Positions 15,727 to 25,273 of a stretch of 64,000 nt of DNA are shown here, one piece after another. A program made the position numbers and the translations under genes. Position 1 is the first letter of the stretch; every line of letters begins with the position of its first letter. The DNA lies in contig CAVRTQ010000022.1 in assembly GCA_963724195.1 (NCBI GenBank), forward strand, positions 186,001-250,000, in the 5' to 3' direction. Source of the DNA: Solirubrobacter sp963724195 (GTDB lineage: Bacteria > Actinomycetota > Thermoleophilia > Solirubrobacterales > Solirubrobacteraceae). The notes under the pieces are model-generated. The model was not told the DNA's origin and searched no databases. It saw only the letters and a program-made list of their open reading frames with translations.

Positions 15727-18700
15727 AGACGACGTGCCCGTACTGCGGCGTCGGGTGCGGCCTGGTCGCGGAGGTGCGCGACGGCCGCCTCGTCTCCGTG
15801 CGCGGGGACACCGACCACCCCGTCAACCGCGGCGCGACGTGCCGCAAGCCCACCCGCCTGCCCGAGGCCGTCCACGCGCCCGACCGGGCGACGACGCCGC
15901 TGCGCCGCGCGTCGCTGGATGACCGCTGGCGGCCGGCGTCCTGGCGCGCGGCGATCGGCGACGTGGCCAAGAGCCTGCAGCGCTACAAGCCCGACGAGAT
16001 CGCGTTCTACATCTCCGGCCAGCTGCTGACCGAGGACTACTACGCGGTCAACAAGCTCGCCAAGGGCTTCCTCGGCACCAACAACGTCGACTCCAACTCG
16101 CGCCTGTGCATGTCCAGCGCGGTCGCCGGCTACACCGGCGCCCTGGGGTCGGACGGGCCGCCGCCGTCGTACGCGGACATCGACGAGGCCGAAGTGATCT
16201 TCCTGCTCGGCTCCAACGCGCAGTCGTGTCACCCGATCGTGTGGAACCGGATTCGCAGCCAGGGCGCGTTCCTGATCGTCGCCGACCCGCGCCGCACGCC
16301 CACCGCCGAGCACGCCGCGCTGCACCTGCCCGTGCGGCCCGGCACCGACCTCCCGCTGCTGAACGCGATGCTGCACGTGCTCGAGCGCGACGGGCTGCTC
16401 GACAAGCGCTTCCTCGACCGTCACACCCGCGGCGCGGAGGATGCGTTGACGGTCGCCGCGGACTGGTCCCCGTCGCGCGCCGCCGAGGTGTGCGGGGTGC
16501 CCGCCGAGGACATCGTGGCCGCCGCGCGGCGGTTCGGCTCCTCCAAGCGCTCGATGGCGCTGTGGTCGATGGGCGCGAACCAGTCGAGCGTCGGCACGCT
16601 GAAGAACCGCGCGCTGATCAACCTGTGCCTGGCGACCGGCAACATCGGCCGGCCGGGCGCCGGGCCGCTGTCGCTGACCGGCCAGCCGAACGCGATGGGC
16701 GGGCGCGAGACCGGCGGGCTCTCCACGCTCCTGCCCGGCTACCGCAGCGTGGCCAACGCCGAGGACCGCGCGTGGATGGGCCGCTTCTGGAACTCACCGG
16801 GGATCGCGCCGGAGCCGGGGCTGGCCGCGACCGAGCTGGTCGAGGCGCTCGAGGAGGACCGGATCAAGGTCCTGTGGATCGTCGCCACCAACCCGGTCGT
16901 CTCCCAGCCGGACGCCGGCCGGTTCGCCGCCGCGCTGCGCCGCGCCGAGCTCGTCATCTGCCAGGACGCGTACTTCCCGACCGAGACGGGCGCGCTCGCC
17001 CACATGATCCTGCCCGCCGCCCAGTGGCCGGAGAAGGACGGGACGATGACGAACTCCGAGCGGCGCGTGTCGCTCGTGCAGCGCGCGCTCGATCCACCCG
17101 GCGACGCGCTGCCGGACTGGGACATCTTCGCCCGCGTCGGCCGCGCGCTCGGTCACCGCGAGGCCTTCCCGTGGCGCACGGCCGCCGCCGTCCACGCCGA
17201 GTACGTCCAGACGACCGAGGGCCGGCTGTGCGACCAGACCGGCATCTCGCACACGCGGCTGCGGCGCGAAGGGCCGATCCAGTGGCCGTGCCCGTCGTCC
17301 GACCACCCCGGAACGGAGCGGCTGTACGCGTCGCGGCGCTTCGCCACCGACGACGGCCGCGCCCGCCTCGCGCCCGACGCCGCACACCGCGCCCGCCGAC
17401 CCCGTCTCCCCCGACTTCCCGCTCACGCTGACCACGGGCCGGGTCGCGCAGCAGTGGCACACGATGACCCGCACGGGCAAGTCGCCGTCGCTGCTGAGCG
17501 CCGAGCCGCACCCGTTCGTCGAGGTGCATCCCGACGATGCCGTCGGGCTGCCCGAGCAGGTGCGCGTGCGCTCCCGCCGTGGGTCAGCGGTGCTGCGGCT
17601 GCGGGTGAGCGAGAACGTGCCCCGCGGTGTGTGCTTCGCGCCGTTCCACTGGGGCGCGCTGCATCTCGCCGCCGGCGAGGGTGCGGTGAACGCGGTGACC
17701 TCGCGCGCGATCGACCCGATCTCCAAGCAGCCGGAGCTGAAGGCCTGCGCGGTGCGGCTGGAGCCGGTGCTGGCGCCGGTCGCGGCGGGCGGCGGCCGCC
17801 ACGTCGTGATCGTCGGCGCGGGCATGGCCGGCAACGCGGTCGCCGAGGCGGTGCTCGCCCACGAGCCCGGCTGGCGCGTGACGCTGATCGGGCGCGAGGA
17901 CGACGCGCCCTACAACCGCGTCCTGCTCTCCCAGGCGCTCGCCGGCGACGTGTCGGACGAGCGGCTCGCGTTGCGACGCCCGGACAGCGTGGAGCTGCGG
18001 CTCGGCGCGGCGGCGCGCGGGATCGACACCCGCGCCCGCACGGTCGAACTGGCCGACGGCCGCGTGGTCGAGTACGACGAGCTCGTGCTCGCCACGGGCT
18101 CCGCGCCGTGGGTTCCGCCCATCCCCGGCCTGCATCGCCCGGGCGTGTTCGCGTTCCGCTCCTTCGCGGACATGCGCGCGATCCGCGCGGCCGCCGCCGG
18201 TGCGCAGCGCGCCGTGGTCGTCGGCGGTGGCCTGCTCGGCCTGGAGGCCGCGCGCGGCCTGCGCGAACGCGGTGTCGAGGTCACGGTGGTGCACCTCGCC
18301 GACCGCCTGATGGAGCTCCAGCTCGACCCGCTCGCGGCGCGGCTGCTCGAACGCCGCATCCGCGCCCTCGGCATCCAGGTGCTGTGTGGGCGCCGCACCG
18401 AGGCCGTCGACCGCGCGACGGGCGTCGACGCGTTGGCCGACGGCACCGAGCTCCCGGCCGACCTCGTCGTCTTCGCCACCGGCATCCGGCCCGAGGTCGC
18501 GCTCGGTCGCGACGCCGGGCTCGAGGTCGACCGCGGCATCCTCGTCGACGACAACCTGCGGACCTCCGCCCCGGGGGTGTGGGCGGTCGGCGAGTGCGCC
18601 GAGCACCGCGGCACGGTCTACGGGCTGTGGGCGCCCGTGCTCGAACAGGCCCGCGCGGCCGGTGCCGCGATCGCGGGCCGCCCCAACGCCTTCCACGGCG

Positions 18701-19185
18701 CGGTCCCGGCCACGACGCTGAAAGTCGCCGGCATCGACCTCTTCTGCGCGGGCTCCGCCGCCGAGCCGGATCCGCTCGCCGAGGAGGTGATCGCGCTCGA
18801 CTCGCGTCGGGAGCGCTACCGCAAGCTCGTGCTGCGCGACGGGGCGCTGGCCGGCGCGACCCTGCTCGGCGACGTCGGTGACGCGCGTCGGCTGCGCGCG
18901 CTGATCGCCAGCGGCGAAGCCGTCCCGGAGGACCTGCTCGACGCCGGCGGCCCGACGTCGGACGCGCCCTCGGACCACCTCGTGTGCTCCTGCCAGGTCG
19001 TCTCGCGCAGCGACATCGTCAGCGCCATCCGCGAGCGCAAGCTCACGACCGTCGCGCAGGTGAGTGAGCACACCGGGGCGGCCACCGGCTGTGGCGGCTG
19101 CCGCCCCGACGTGGAGGCGCTGCTAGAGGCCCGTGGTCTGACGCGTCGACGGCGAACACCCGGCGCGTGCCCTCGAACTCGGTGA
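15723..19185 (+). CDS. nasA: Nitrate reductase fused to a NirB-type FAD/NAD(P)H and BFD module, one frame break
   Basis: About 1150 residues after one correction near 17380. The N-terminal 550 residues are a molybdopterin oxidoreductase: [4Fe-4S] ligands TCPYCGVGCGL at 3-13, SNSRLCMSSAVAGY near 130, and GNIGRPGAGPLSLTGQPNAM near 305. The last 120 residues of the Mo domain (FPLTLTTGRVAQQWHTMTR onward) follow in the next frame. Then comes a complete NAD(P)H-dependent flavin module: HVVIVGAGMAGNAVAEA, YNRVLLSQAL, VVVGGGLLGLEAARGL, and a BFD [2Fe-2S] end (VCSCQVVSR, GCGGCRPD). It would take electrons directly from NAD(P)H. TTG 15723 overlaps the nirD stop as TTGA. The end overlaps the convergent secreted gene by 143 bases, so the last residues are uncertain. 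Confidence 0.85.
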
Positions 19186-20213
19186 GCGTGTAGAGCCGGT
19201 CGTTGGAGCCGACGAGGAACAGGTCCTCGGCGCCGGACCGCGGCCACTCGGTCTTGCGCAGCGGCGTCTTGCGAGCGCCGGCGTAGAGGTAGCTCGGGTT
19301 GCCGTTGCCGAAGCTCGACGTGAGCGCGAAGCGCCCGTTGCGCATCAGCGCACCCTGGACGTTCGGGACGTCGGTCGTCCACGCGTTGCGCGAGGTGACC
19401 GTCTTGCCCATCAGCCCGTTGGCCTTGAGCGGGAAGCGCACGATCCGCCCGCCGGCCGCGTTCTCCTTGAACTCCGACGTCACGAGCGCCGGCTGCTTCT
19501 GCGAGCGGTCCAGCGACACCGACGAGACGCCGAGCGCCGGACTGGGCGTATAGGCCCCGGCCAGCGGCAGGATGTAGTCGTAGGTCCGGACCTCGTTGCG
19601 CAGCTTGGGCTTGACCTTGATCAGGTCGCTGAGCTTGAACACGAGCAGCCGGGTCGTCGACGCGACGTAGAGGAAGTTGCCGATCCAGGCGAGTCCGCCG
19701 GCGTGCGACAACACGGGCTGCACCTGTCCGCCGCCGGTCGGGTAGACGAGCAGCACGTGCCGGTAGGGCGCGCCGGCGTTGCTGTCCGTCGTGTTGTGCA
19801 GCGTCACGCGCGAGTACTCGGTCGGCTCGCCGTGCCAGCTGGTGATCAGCACCTTGTAGTTGCCGGCCATCCCGTTCGGGTACGCGTCGGCGCTGCCCGT
19901 GATCCCCTGCGGGAACCAGTCCGGCTCGCCCTCGTTGCCGGCCTCCCAGCGGAAGCCGGTGAGCGCGTTGGGCACCGGAGGGCCGTCGAGCCCCCGCGTG
20001 TGCTGCTCCACGATCTTGGGGTTGAAGACCTCCCGGAAGCCGACCCGGCGGCCCATCCGGTTCGCCACCGCGTTGATGTTGGCCGCCGACCCGGCGTCCA
20101 GCCCGCTCTTGGTCAGCGTGAAGCTGGCTTGATGCCCGTACCTGCTGGGCGTGCGCCGTCGACGGCACCAGTGCCGTCAGCAGCACCGCGCCGAGCGCGA
20201 TTCGCTTGTTCAT
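19043..20213 (-). CDS. Secreted protein of unknown function, beta-rich, one frame break
   Basis: Begins MNKRIALGAVLLTALVPSTA with an AHAQQ signal-peptide cleavage region; GGAGGGGG lies just before ATG 20213. The frame breaks near 20130 (one extra base) and continues as LTKSGLDAGSAANINAVANR, then repeated beta-type blocks: WEAGNEGEPDWFPQGITG, HVLLVYPTGGG, GGLAWIGNFLYVASTTRLLV and AEDLFLVGSNDRLYTLTEFEG. The GGLAW-LYVAST pattern resembles beta-propeller blades of secreted actinobacterial proteins, but I do not recognise the family. The natural C-terminus is probably near FAVDAS (about 19140); the frame then runs 100 bases further into the end of nasA. It probably acts outside the cell. Confidence 0.65.
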
Positions 20214-20326
20214 GTTCCCCCTCCGGGACGTAAAGTTCCGCGCTCCCGGGTCTACCCAAAAGGGGGAAATGCATGAGGGGCACCACATTCGCGGCTGTGG
20301 CACGCGTACACCGCGCGCACGCCGCT

Positions 20327-20971
20327 TCACTGGGACGCGGCGCGCGGGATGCGCGTGCGGTAGCGCTCCCGCTCCTCAGGTTCGAGGTGCTCCAGGGCGA
20401 AGCGCAGCGTCGTGCGCGCCAGCACGGCGCTGTGTTCGTCCAGGAAGGCGACGAGCCGCGCACGGTCGCGTTTGCCCGCCTCGCGCAGCAGTCCGCCGAC
20501 CGCGGTCTGGACGAACTTCTCGCTGTCCGTCCGCAGGATCTCGGCGAGCGCGAACGTGTCGTCGACCTCGCCGGCGCGGACGAGGAACAACGTCGCCACG
20601 ATCGCGGTCCGGCGCTCCGGCCAGAACGTCGATCGCGCGAGGTCGTAGAGCGGCTGACGATCGCGGGTGGACAGGTACCCGCCGACCACGTGCGGCGCGC
20701 CGAGGTCGACGAGGTCCCAGTCGTCGATCCGGTCGTGCCGGCGCCGGTACAGCTCGTACAGCGCCGTGCGCTGCTCCGCCGGCGTCCGCTTGCGTCGCGC
20801 TTGCTTGTCCATCACGGAAACCGCCCCGATGCGCACATGGCGCACGGGGCTGTCCAACAACGTCTCGATCTCATCCGGCGTGAGGTCCAGGTGCTCCTTC
20901 GCGAGCGCGAAGACGGACCCCATGCGGATCGGTTCGGGGAGCGCGAGCAGCCGGTCGGCGAATCCGTTCAT
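20327..20971 (-). CDS. AlkD-like DNA alkylation repair / HEAT-repeat protein
   Basis: A 214-residue all-helical protein resembling the DNA alkylation repair (AlkD) family. Supporting blocks are LTPDEIETLLDSPVRHVRIGA, DDWDLVDLGAPHVVGGYL, the Trp-containing FWPERRTAIVATLFLVRAG, and DSEKFVQTAVGGLLREAGKR, matching the AlkD pattern in which HEAT-like helices flank a conserved W-D/N-x-V-D segment. AlkD glycosylases remove cationic alkylpurines. ATG 20971 is the only sensible start. It stands alone between two secreted-protein loci; the 113 bases after its end hold only the leader of the secreted gene. Confidence 0.75.
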   Translation of the reverse strand: MNGFADRLLALPEPIRMGSVFALAKEHLDLTPDEIETLLDSPVRHVRIGAVSVMDKQARRKRTPAEQRTALYELYRRRHDRIDDWDLVDLGAPHVVGGYLSTRDRQPLYDLARSTFWPERRTAIVATLFLVRAGEVDDTFALAEILRTDSEKFVQTAVGGLLREAGKRDRARLVAFLDEHSAVLARTTLRFALEHLEPEERERYRTRIPRAASQ

Positions 20972-21009
20972 GCCGACTGAGACTGCGCGCGCTCCCCGAA
21001 TTCATCGGC

Positions 21010-22215
21010 CTACCAGGTGGTGACGCCGTACTTGGGGCCGTAGTAGGCCAGCGAGTCGGCGATCGGGAAGTACCAGGACACGTTCTCGAAGATCCCGAAG
21101 AAGAACTTCGAGCGGCACTGGCTGTTGATCAGGCTCGCGCCCGACGTGACGCCCTCGGCGCGATAGCGGCCGCCGATGTAGGAGACGTTCGCTCCGCCCG
21201 AGTCACCGGGCTCGACGCACGCGGAGTGGCGGGTCAGGCCGTAGACGGTCTCGCCGCTGTCGTAGTGGACCGTCTCGTTCTTGCCGCGGATGTAGCCGCA
21301 GGTGAACTTGGTCGTGATGCCCGACTTGCAGACGATCGTGCCGACCGGCGCGTCCGTGCTGCCGGTGGTGGTGATGATGCCGCCGTTGGACGGGTTGGTG
21401 TCCACCCACGGGCCCTGCGTCCACAGGCCGTTGCCGTTGTACCGGGCGATCGCGTCGTCGTAGCCCGGGAACCAGCTCTCGAGCACGGTGCCGAAGGCGA
21501 CGTTGCCCTGGCCGCGCAACGTGTTCCCGGCGTTGACGCAGTGACCGGCGGTGAGCAGGTACCGCACGCCCGTGGACGGGTTGCGCAGGTTGAAGCCGGC
21601 CGAGCAGGAGTTGCCGTTGATGCCGTCGCCGCCGTCCATGAACGCGGTCGCCTGCGGCGCCTCGTCCAGGATGTGCACGGACACCACGTCCTCGCCGTAC
21701 TTGGCGGCCGCTTCCCGCGCGGCCTCCGACTGCTCCTTGGTGGCCGAGATGGCCACCGTGTTGCTGATCGGGTCGAGCGACAGCGCCGCGAACTGCGAAT
21801 CGGACTTGACGATCTCCCGCTTGCCTGAGGTCGTGTCCGGCCCGCCGAGCGCGACCTGGATCTCGGTGAGCTCGTGCAGGCTGTGCTTGACGAAGTTCGG
21901 CGTGGCGCCGGCGGCCTCGACCTGCTTGGCCAGCTCGTCGTCGGCCACGTTGACGATCAGCTGCTCGCTCTTGCTGTCGAAGTAGGAGAGGCCGTACTGC
22001 TCGCCGAGCGACTTCTTCAGCCGCGCGTCGATCGCGATCGCGCGCTCCTGCGCCGGGAGCAGCGTCTTGAGCTGTTCGTCGGTGAGGCCGGTGTCCCGCG
22101 TGATCGACTCCATGACCTCGGCCGAGCCGTCGAGGCGCTGCTCCTGGGCGAGCGCCGGAGTGGCGCCCACCGCGAGGATCAGGAGAGAGGCGGTCAGTGC
22201 CGTCTTGATTCGCAT
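21010..22215 (-). CDS. Secreted S1-family serine protease with propeptide (streptogrisin/alpha-lytic type), copy A
   Basis: A 401-residue exported zymogen. Residues 1-23 are a signal peptide ending ALAQ. Residues 24-190 are a propeptide with the repeated YFDSKSEQLIVNV-type beta segment seen in alpha-lytic protease pro-regions. The mature domain starts near MDGGDGINGNSCSAGFNL and carries the chymotrypsin triad: His in YLLTAGHC, Asp in WFPGYDDAIARY and Ser in VEPGDSGGAN. Cysteine pairs CSAG/GHC and CKSG/CGY fit the usual disulfides. GGAGG precedes ATG 22215. Copy B lies directly upstream, 15 bases away, on the same strand. Likely role: extracellular protein breakdown. Confidence 0.92.
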   Translation of the reverse strand: MRIKTALTASLLILAVGATPALAQEQRLDGSAEVMESITRDTGLTDEQLKTLLPAQERAIAIDARLKKSLGEQYGLSYFDSKSEQLIVNVADDELAKQVEAAGATPNFVKHSLHELTEIQVALGGPDTTSGKREIVKSDSQFAALSLDPISNTVAISATKEQSEAAREAAAKYGEDVVSVHILDEAPQATAFMDGGDGINGNSCSAGFNLRNPSTGVRYLLTAGHCVNAGNTLRGQGNVAFGTVLESWFPGYDDAIARYNGNGLWTQGPWVDTNPSNGGIITTTGSTDAPVGTIVCKSGITTKFTCGYIRGKNETVHYDSGETVYGLTRHSACVEPGDSGGANVSYIGGRYRAEGVTSGASLINSQCRSKFFFGIFENVSWYFPIADSLAYYGPKYGVTTW

Positions 22216-22230
22216 GTCCAGGTCCTCCGG

Positions 22231-23442
22231 CTACCAGAGCGTGACGCCGTACTTGGCGCCGTAGTAGGGCAGGGAGTCGGCGATCGGGAAGTACCAGGAG
22301 ACGTTCTGCTCACCGAAGACGGACAGGCAGCGCTTCTTGCCGTCCTTGACCCGCATGCGGGCACCGCTGGTGACGCCCTCGGCGCGGAACTTGCCGCCGA
22401 TCCAGGACAGGTTCGACCCGCCCGAGTCGCCGGGCTGGACGCAGGCGCTGTGGCGGGTCATGTTGTTGACCGTGTCGCCGCTTGAGTAGGTGACGTCCTC
22501 GTTCTTGATCGTGATCGTGCCGCAGGTGAACTTGGTGTTGATGCCGGCCTTGCAGACGACCGTGCCGACGGGCGCGTCGGTCCAGCCGGAGAAGCTGTTG
22601 AACGGGCCGTTGGACGGGTTGGAGTCAAACCACGGGCCCTGGATCCAGTAGCCGGTGTTCTGGTTGCGCACGACGGCGTCGTCGTAGGTCGGGAACCAGC
22701 TGTCGGCGGTCGTGCCGAAGAAGACGGGGCCCTGGCCGTTGACGAGCTGGCCGTCGTTCAGGCAGTGACCCGCGGTCAGCAGGAACTTGGCACCAGTGGA
22801 CGGGTTGCGCAGGTTGAAGCCCGCGGAGCAGTTGTTGCCGTTGTAGCCGTCGCCGCCGTCCATCCAGTTGATGGTCGGCTCGGGCAGGGAGTCGATCGCC
22901 TCGACGGAGACCGCGTCGCCGTACTTGGCGGCCGCTTCGCGGGCCGCGCCGGACTGCTCCCTGGTGGCCGTGATCTTCACGGTGTTGGAGACCGGGTCGA
23001 GCGCGATGGCCGCGAACGTGCCCTGCGCCTTGGAGATCTCACGCTGTCTCGCCGTGCGGGTCGCCGCTGGAGCCGAGGTTCGCCTTGATCTCGCCGAGCT
23101 CCTTGAGGCTGTGCGCGACCAGGCGCGGCTCGGCGCCGCTGCCCTTGACCTGCTCGAGCAGGCCGCGATCGGTCACGTTGACGATCAGCTGGCCGCTCTT
23201 GATGTCGAAGTGCGAGCCGGCGAAGCCGTCGCCGAGCTCCTTCTGCAGCTGCTCGTCGAGCGCGATGGCGCGCTCCTGCTGCTCGCCGAGGCGCTGTGAC
23301 CTGATCGGGGGACAGTCCGAGGTCCCGCGAGATCGCGGCCGTCATGTCGGCCGGCTTCGGTGCGCTTGTCCTGGGCGAGCGCGGGAGTGGCGCTCGCGGC
23401 CACGGCCGCAATCACGATCGACGACATCAGTTTGTAACGCAT
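22231..23442 (-). CDS. Secreted S1-family serine protease, copy B, frame-broken in the pro-region
   Basis: Paralogue of copy A with the same plan. MRYKLMSSIVIAAVAASATP is the signal peptide from ATG 23442. The propeptide is spread over three frames, with breaks near 23365, 23300 and 23045: DMTAAISRDLGLSPDQV, then EQQERAIALDEQLQKELG and FDIKSGQLIVNVTDRGLLEQ, then DPVSNTVKITATREQ. The catalytic domain from about 22980 down is intact, with FLLTAGHC, WFPTYDDAVVRN and VQPGDSGGSN supplying the triad, and it ends YYGAKYGVTLW as in copy A. Intact catalytic residues suggest that the breaks are recent or sequencing artefacts. The tandem order implies duplication. Confidence 0.82.
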
Positions 23443-23531
23443 GTGGAGGGTGCTCCGTTCAGTGGGAGGTCGGGGAGGACGTCCACACAGAGCGGCCCAC
23501 TCGGGGCCTGATACATCCCGGCGCGAAACTT

Positions 23532-24350
23532 TTACGACGCGAACGACTGCGTGCCGATGACGCGCAGGAGCGCGAGCTTCTCGGCGTCCTCGGTGCCCGG
23601 CTTGGCCGTGAAGACGACGAGCAGCTCCGTCTGGTTCTCCGCCGTGAGGATCTGGCAGTCGAGTTCGATCAGGCCCACGCGCGGATGCGTGAGCCGCTTG
23701 CGCGTGGTCGCCGGCAGCCGCACCTCGTGCTCGGCCCACACCCGCGCGAACTCCTCGCTCTCTTGCTGCAGCGCGTCGACGAACGCGCGCGCCTCGGGAT
23801 CGCGCCCGTACACGGCCCGCAGCCCGGCGACGTAGCGGCGCGAGTGCAGGTCGTGGTCCTCCTGCGGCCACAGCGCGCGTTCGGCCGGGTCGCCCGTGAA
23901 CCAGCGCCGGAACACGCTCTCGTCACCGACGTGGGAGCCCATCAGCGCTTCCCCGAGCGGGTTCTGCGCGAGCGTGACGCCGAGGTCGTTGACGACCTGG
24001 GCGGGCGTGTCGAGCCGGTCGAGCACGTGCAGGAGCGCCGGCGTGACGTGCGCGCTGCGGCTCCCGCGCGGCGGCGGCGTGTGGCCCGCGAGCTGGAGCA
24101 GATGGTCGCGCTCGTCGAGCGTCAGCCGCAGCGCGCGGGCGATCGAGCCCACCATCGCCTCCGACGGCCGCGACCCGCGCCGCTGCTCGAGCCGCGTGTA
24201 GAAGTCGGTCGACATGTGCGCCATCGCGGCCACGTCCTCGCGGCGCAGCCCGTTCGTGCGGCGCCGCGGCCCGGGGCGCAGGCCGACGTCCTCGGGCTGG
24301 AGCGCGGCGCGCCGCTTGCGCAGGAAGTCGGCGAGTCCGTAGCGGTCCAT
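23532..24350 (-). CDS. XRE-family regulator with MmyB-like ligand domain
   Basis: A 272-residue DNA-binding protein. Residues 1-85 form the helix-turn-helix: LADFLRKRRAAL, the RRTNGLRREDVAAMAHMS block typical of this family, and YTRLEQRRGSRPSEAMVGSI. The C-terminal half is the MmyB-like domain (PAQVVNDLGVTLAQNPLGEAL, FRRWFTGDPAERALWP, LRAVYGRDP, RVGLIELDCQIL), which in relatives binds a fatty-acid-like ligand. Such proteins often control a neighbouring oxidoreductase. The nearest gene on the same strand is the ABM monooxygenase, 49 bases upstream, and the two may share a transcript. ATG 24350 starts at the conserved N-terminus. Confidence 0.88.
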   Translation of the reverse strand: MDRYGLADFLRKRRAALQPEDVGLRPGPRRRTNGLRREDVAAMAHMSTDFYTRLEQRRGSRPSEAMVGSIARALRLTLDERDHLLQLAGHTPPPRGSRSAHVTPALLHVLDRLDTPAQVVNDLGVTLAQNPLGEALMGSHVGDESVFRRWFTGDPAERALWPQEDHDLHSRRYVAGLRAVYGRDPEARAFVDALQQESEEFARVWAEHEVRLPATTRKRLTHPRVGLIELDCQILTAENQTELLVVFTAKPGTEDAEKLALLRVIGTQSFAS

Positions 24351-24399
24351 TCCCGCTCATGATGGCTGCTCGCGGCGCGCCCCGCGACGGCGTCGACAC

Positions 24400-24732
24400 C
24401 TAAGTCCAGGCGGCGAGCGCGCCCTGCTTCGCGTCCCCCGCGGGCACGGCGTCGTAGACCGTGATCGACCCGCTCTCGCCGAACAGCTCCGGCGCGCGCT
24501 CGAGGATCGCCGCGACGTGCGGCGCCTGGAGGTGCGCGTTCAGCGCCTCGCGGGACGCCCAGCGCTCGATGAAGGCGAGCTGCGACGGATCGTCGGCGCC
24601 CTGATGGAGGGCGTACATGATGCAGCCGTCCTCGGCGTGCGTCGGCCCGACCAGGTCCTTGAAGGCCTGGAGCGCTTCGGCCTCCTTGCCGGGCTCGGCC
24701 TTGAACGACCCCACGACGACGACCTCGGACAT
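24400..24732 (-). CDS. Antibiotic biosynthesis monooxygenase (ABM) domain protein
   Basis: A 110-residue single-domain protein of the ABM/dimeric alpha-beta barrel group, which includes quinol monooxygenase YgiN. Evidence: EVVVVGSFKAEPGKEAEAL, then GPTHAEDGCIMYALHQGADD, FIERWASREALNAHLQAPHV and the closing strand SITVYDAVPA, in family order and length. GGAGGAG lies 9 bases before ATG 24732. It is divergent from the VOC gene at 24790, with a GTACCGGTAC palindrome between them. The substrate is unknown; many relatives act on quinones or protect from reactive electrophiles. Confidence 0.85.
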   Translation of the reverse strand: MSEVVVVGSFKAEPGKEAEALQAFKDLVGPTHAEDGCIMYALHQGADDPSQLAFIERWASREALNAHLQAPHVAAILERAPELFGESGSITVYDAVPAGDAKQGALAAWT

Positions 24733-24765
24733 GCGATGCTCTCCTCCGGCGGATGAGCGCCGATC

Positions 24766-24775
24766 GTACCGGTAC
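24766..24775. promoter_or_regulatory. Palindrome in a divergent promoter region
   Basis: GTACCGGTAC is a perfect 10-base palindrome midway in the 57-base space between the ABM and VOC genes, flanked by two copies of GAGCGCCGAT on the same strand. Candidate shared operator; support is only symmetry and position. Confidence 0.3.
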
Positions 24776-24789
24776 ACGGAGGAGCGCCG

Positions 24790-25254
24790 ATGGGTCTGCG
24801 GATCAACCATGTCAGCGTCAATGCAACCGATCTCCAGGAGTCCGTCGACTTCTACGTCGAGCTGCTCGGCGCGGAGCCGCTGACGACGCCGAACTTCGGG
24901 CTGCCCGTGCAGTGGCTGGCGCTCGGGACGACGCAGCTGCACCTGTTCGAGCGCGACCTGGAGCCCACCAGCCATCACCACTTCGGGATCACCGTCGACG
25001 ACCTCGAGCCGGTGTTCCGGGCGGCGGAGAAGCGGGACGCGTTCGACGACATCGCGTTCAAGAACCGGCTCGTGGAGCTGCCCGGCGACGTGGTCCAGCT
25101 GTACGTCCGCGACCCCGCCGGGAACCTCGTCGAGATCGACTCGCCCGGCAAGGATCGGCTGCCGCAGGACATGCGCGATCAGCTCAAGCAGCTGTGGGAC
25201 TTCAACCCCCACACCGAGGAACAGATGAGCGCTCGCCTGTTCGTGTACGAGTAG
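24790..25254 (+). CDS. VOC-family dioxygenase/lyase-like protein
   Basis: A 154-residue VOC protein with a clear metal-site pattern: INHVSVNATDLQESVDFYVE (first His), TQLHLFERD, SHHHFGITVDDLE (second His) and LYVRDPAGNLVEID (closing Glu). These match the H-H-E arrangement of type I extradiol dioxygenases and fosfomycin-type lyases, so it is likely a metalloenzyme. The substrate is unknown. GGAGGAGCG precedes ATG 24790. The DAHP synthase gene follows 19 bases later, so the two may be co-transcribed, with perhaps an aromatic compound in common; that is inference. Confidence 0.85.
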   Translation: MGLRINHVSVNATDLQESVDFYVELLGAEPLTTPNFGLPVQWLALGTTQLHLFERDLEPTSHHHFGITVDDLEPVFRAAEKRDAFDDIAFKNRLVELPGDVVQLYVRDPAGNLVEIDSPGKDRLPQDMRDQLKQLWDFNPHTEEQMSARLFVYE

Positions 25255-25273
25255 CGTCTAAGTTCTTGTAGCG

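Noticed and set aside
15597..18881. A 1094-codon frame read as one complete nitrate reductase
   Set aside because: After about 17380 this frame turns into Arg-rich nonsense, while the rest of the enzyme continues in the next frame; a frame break is the better reading.
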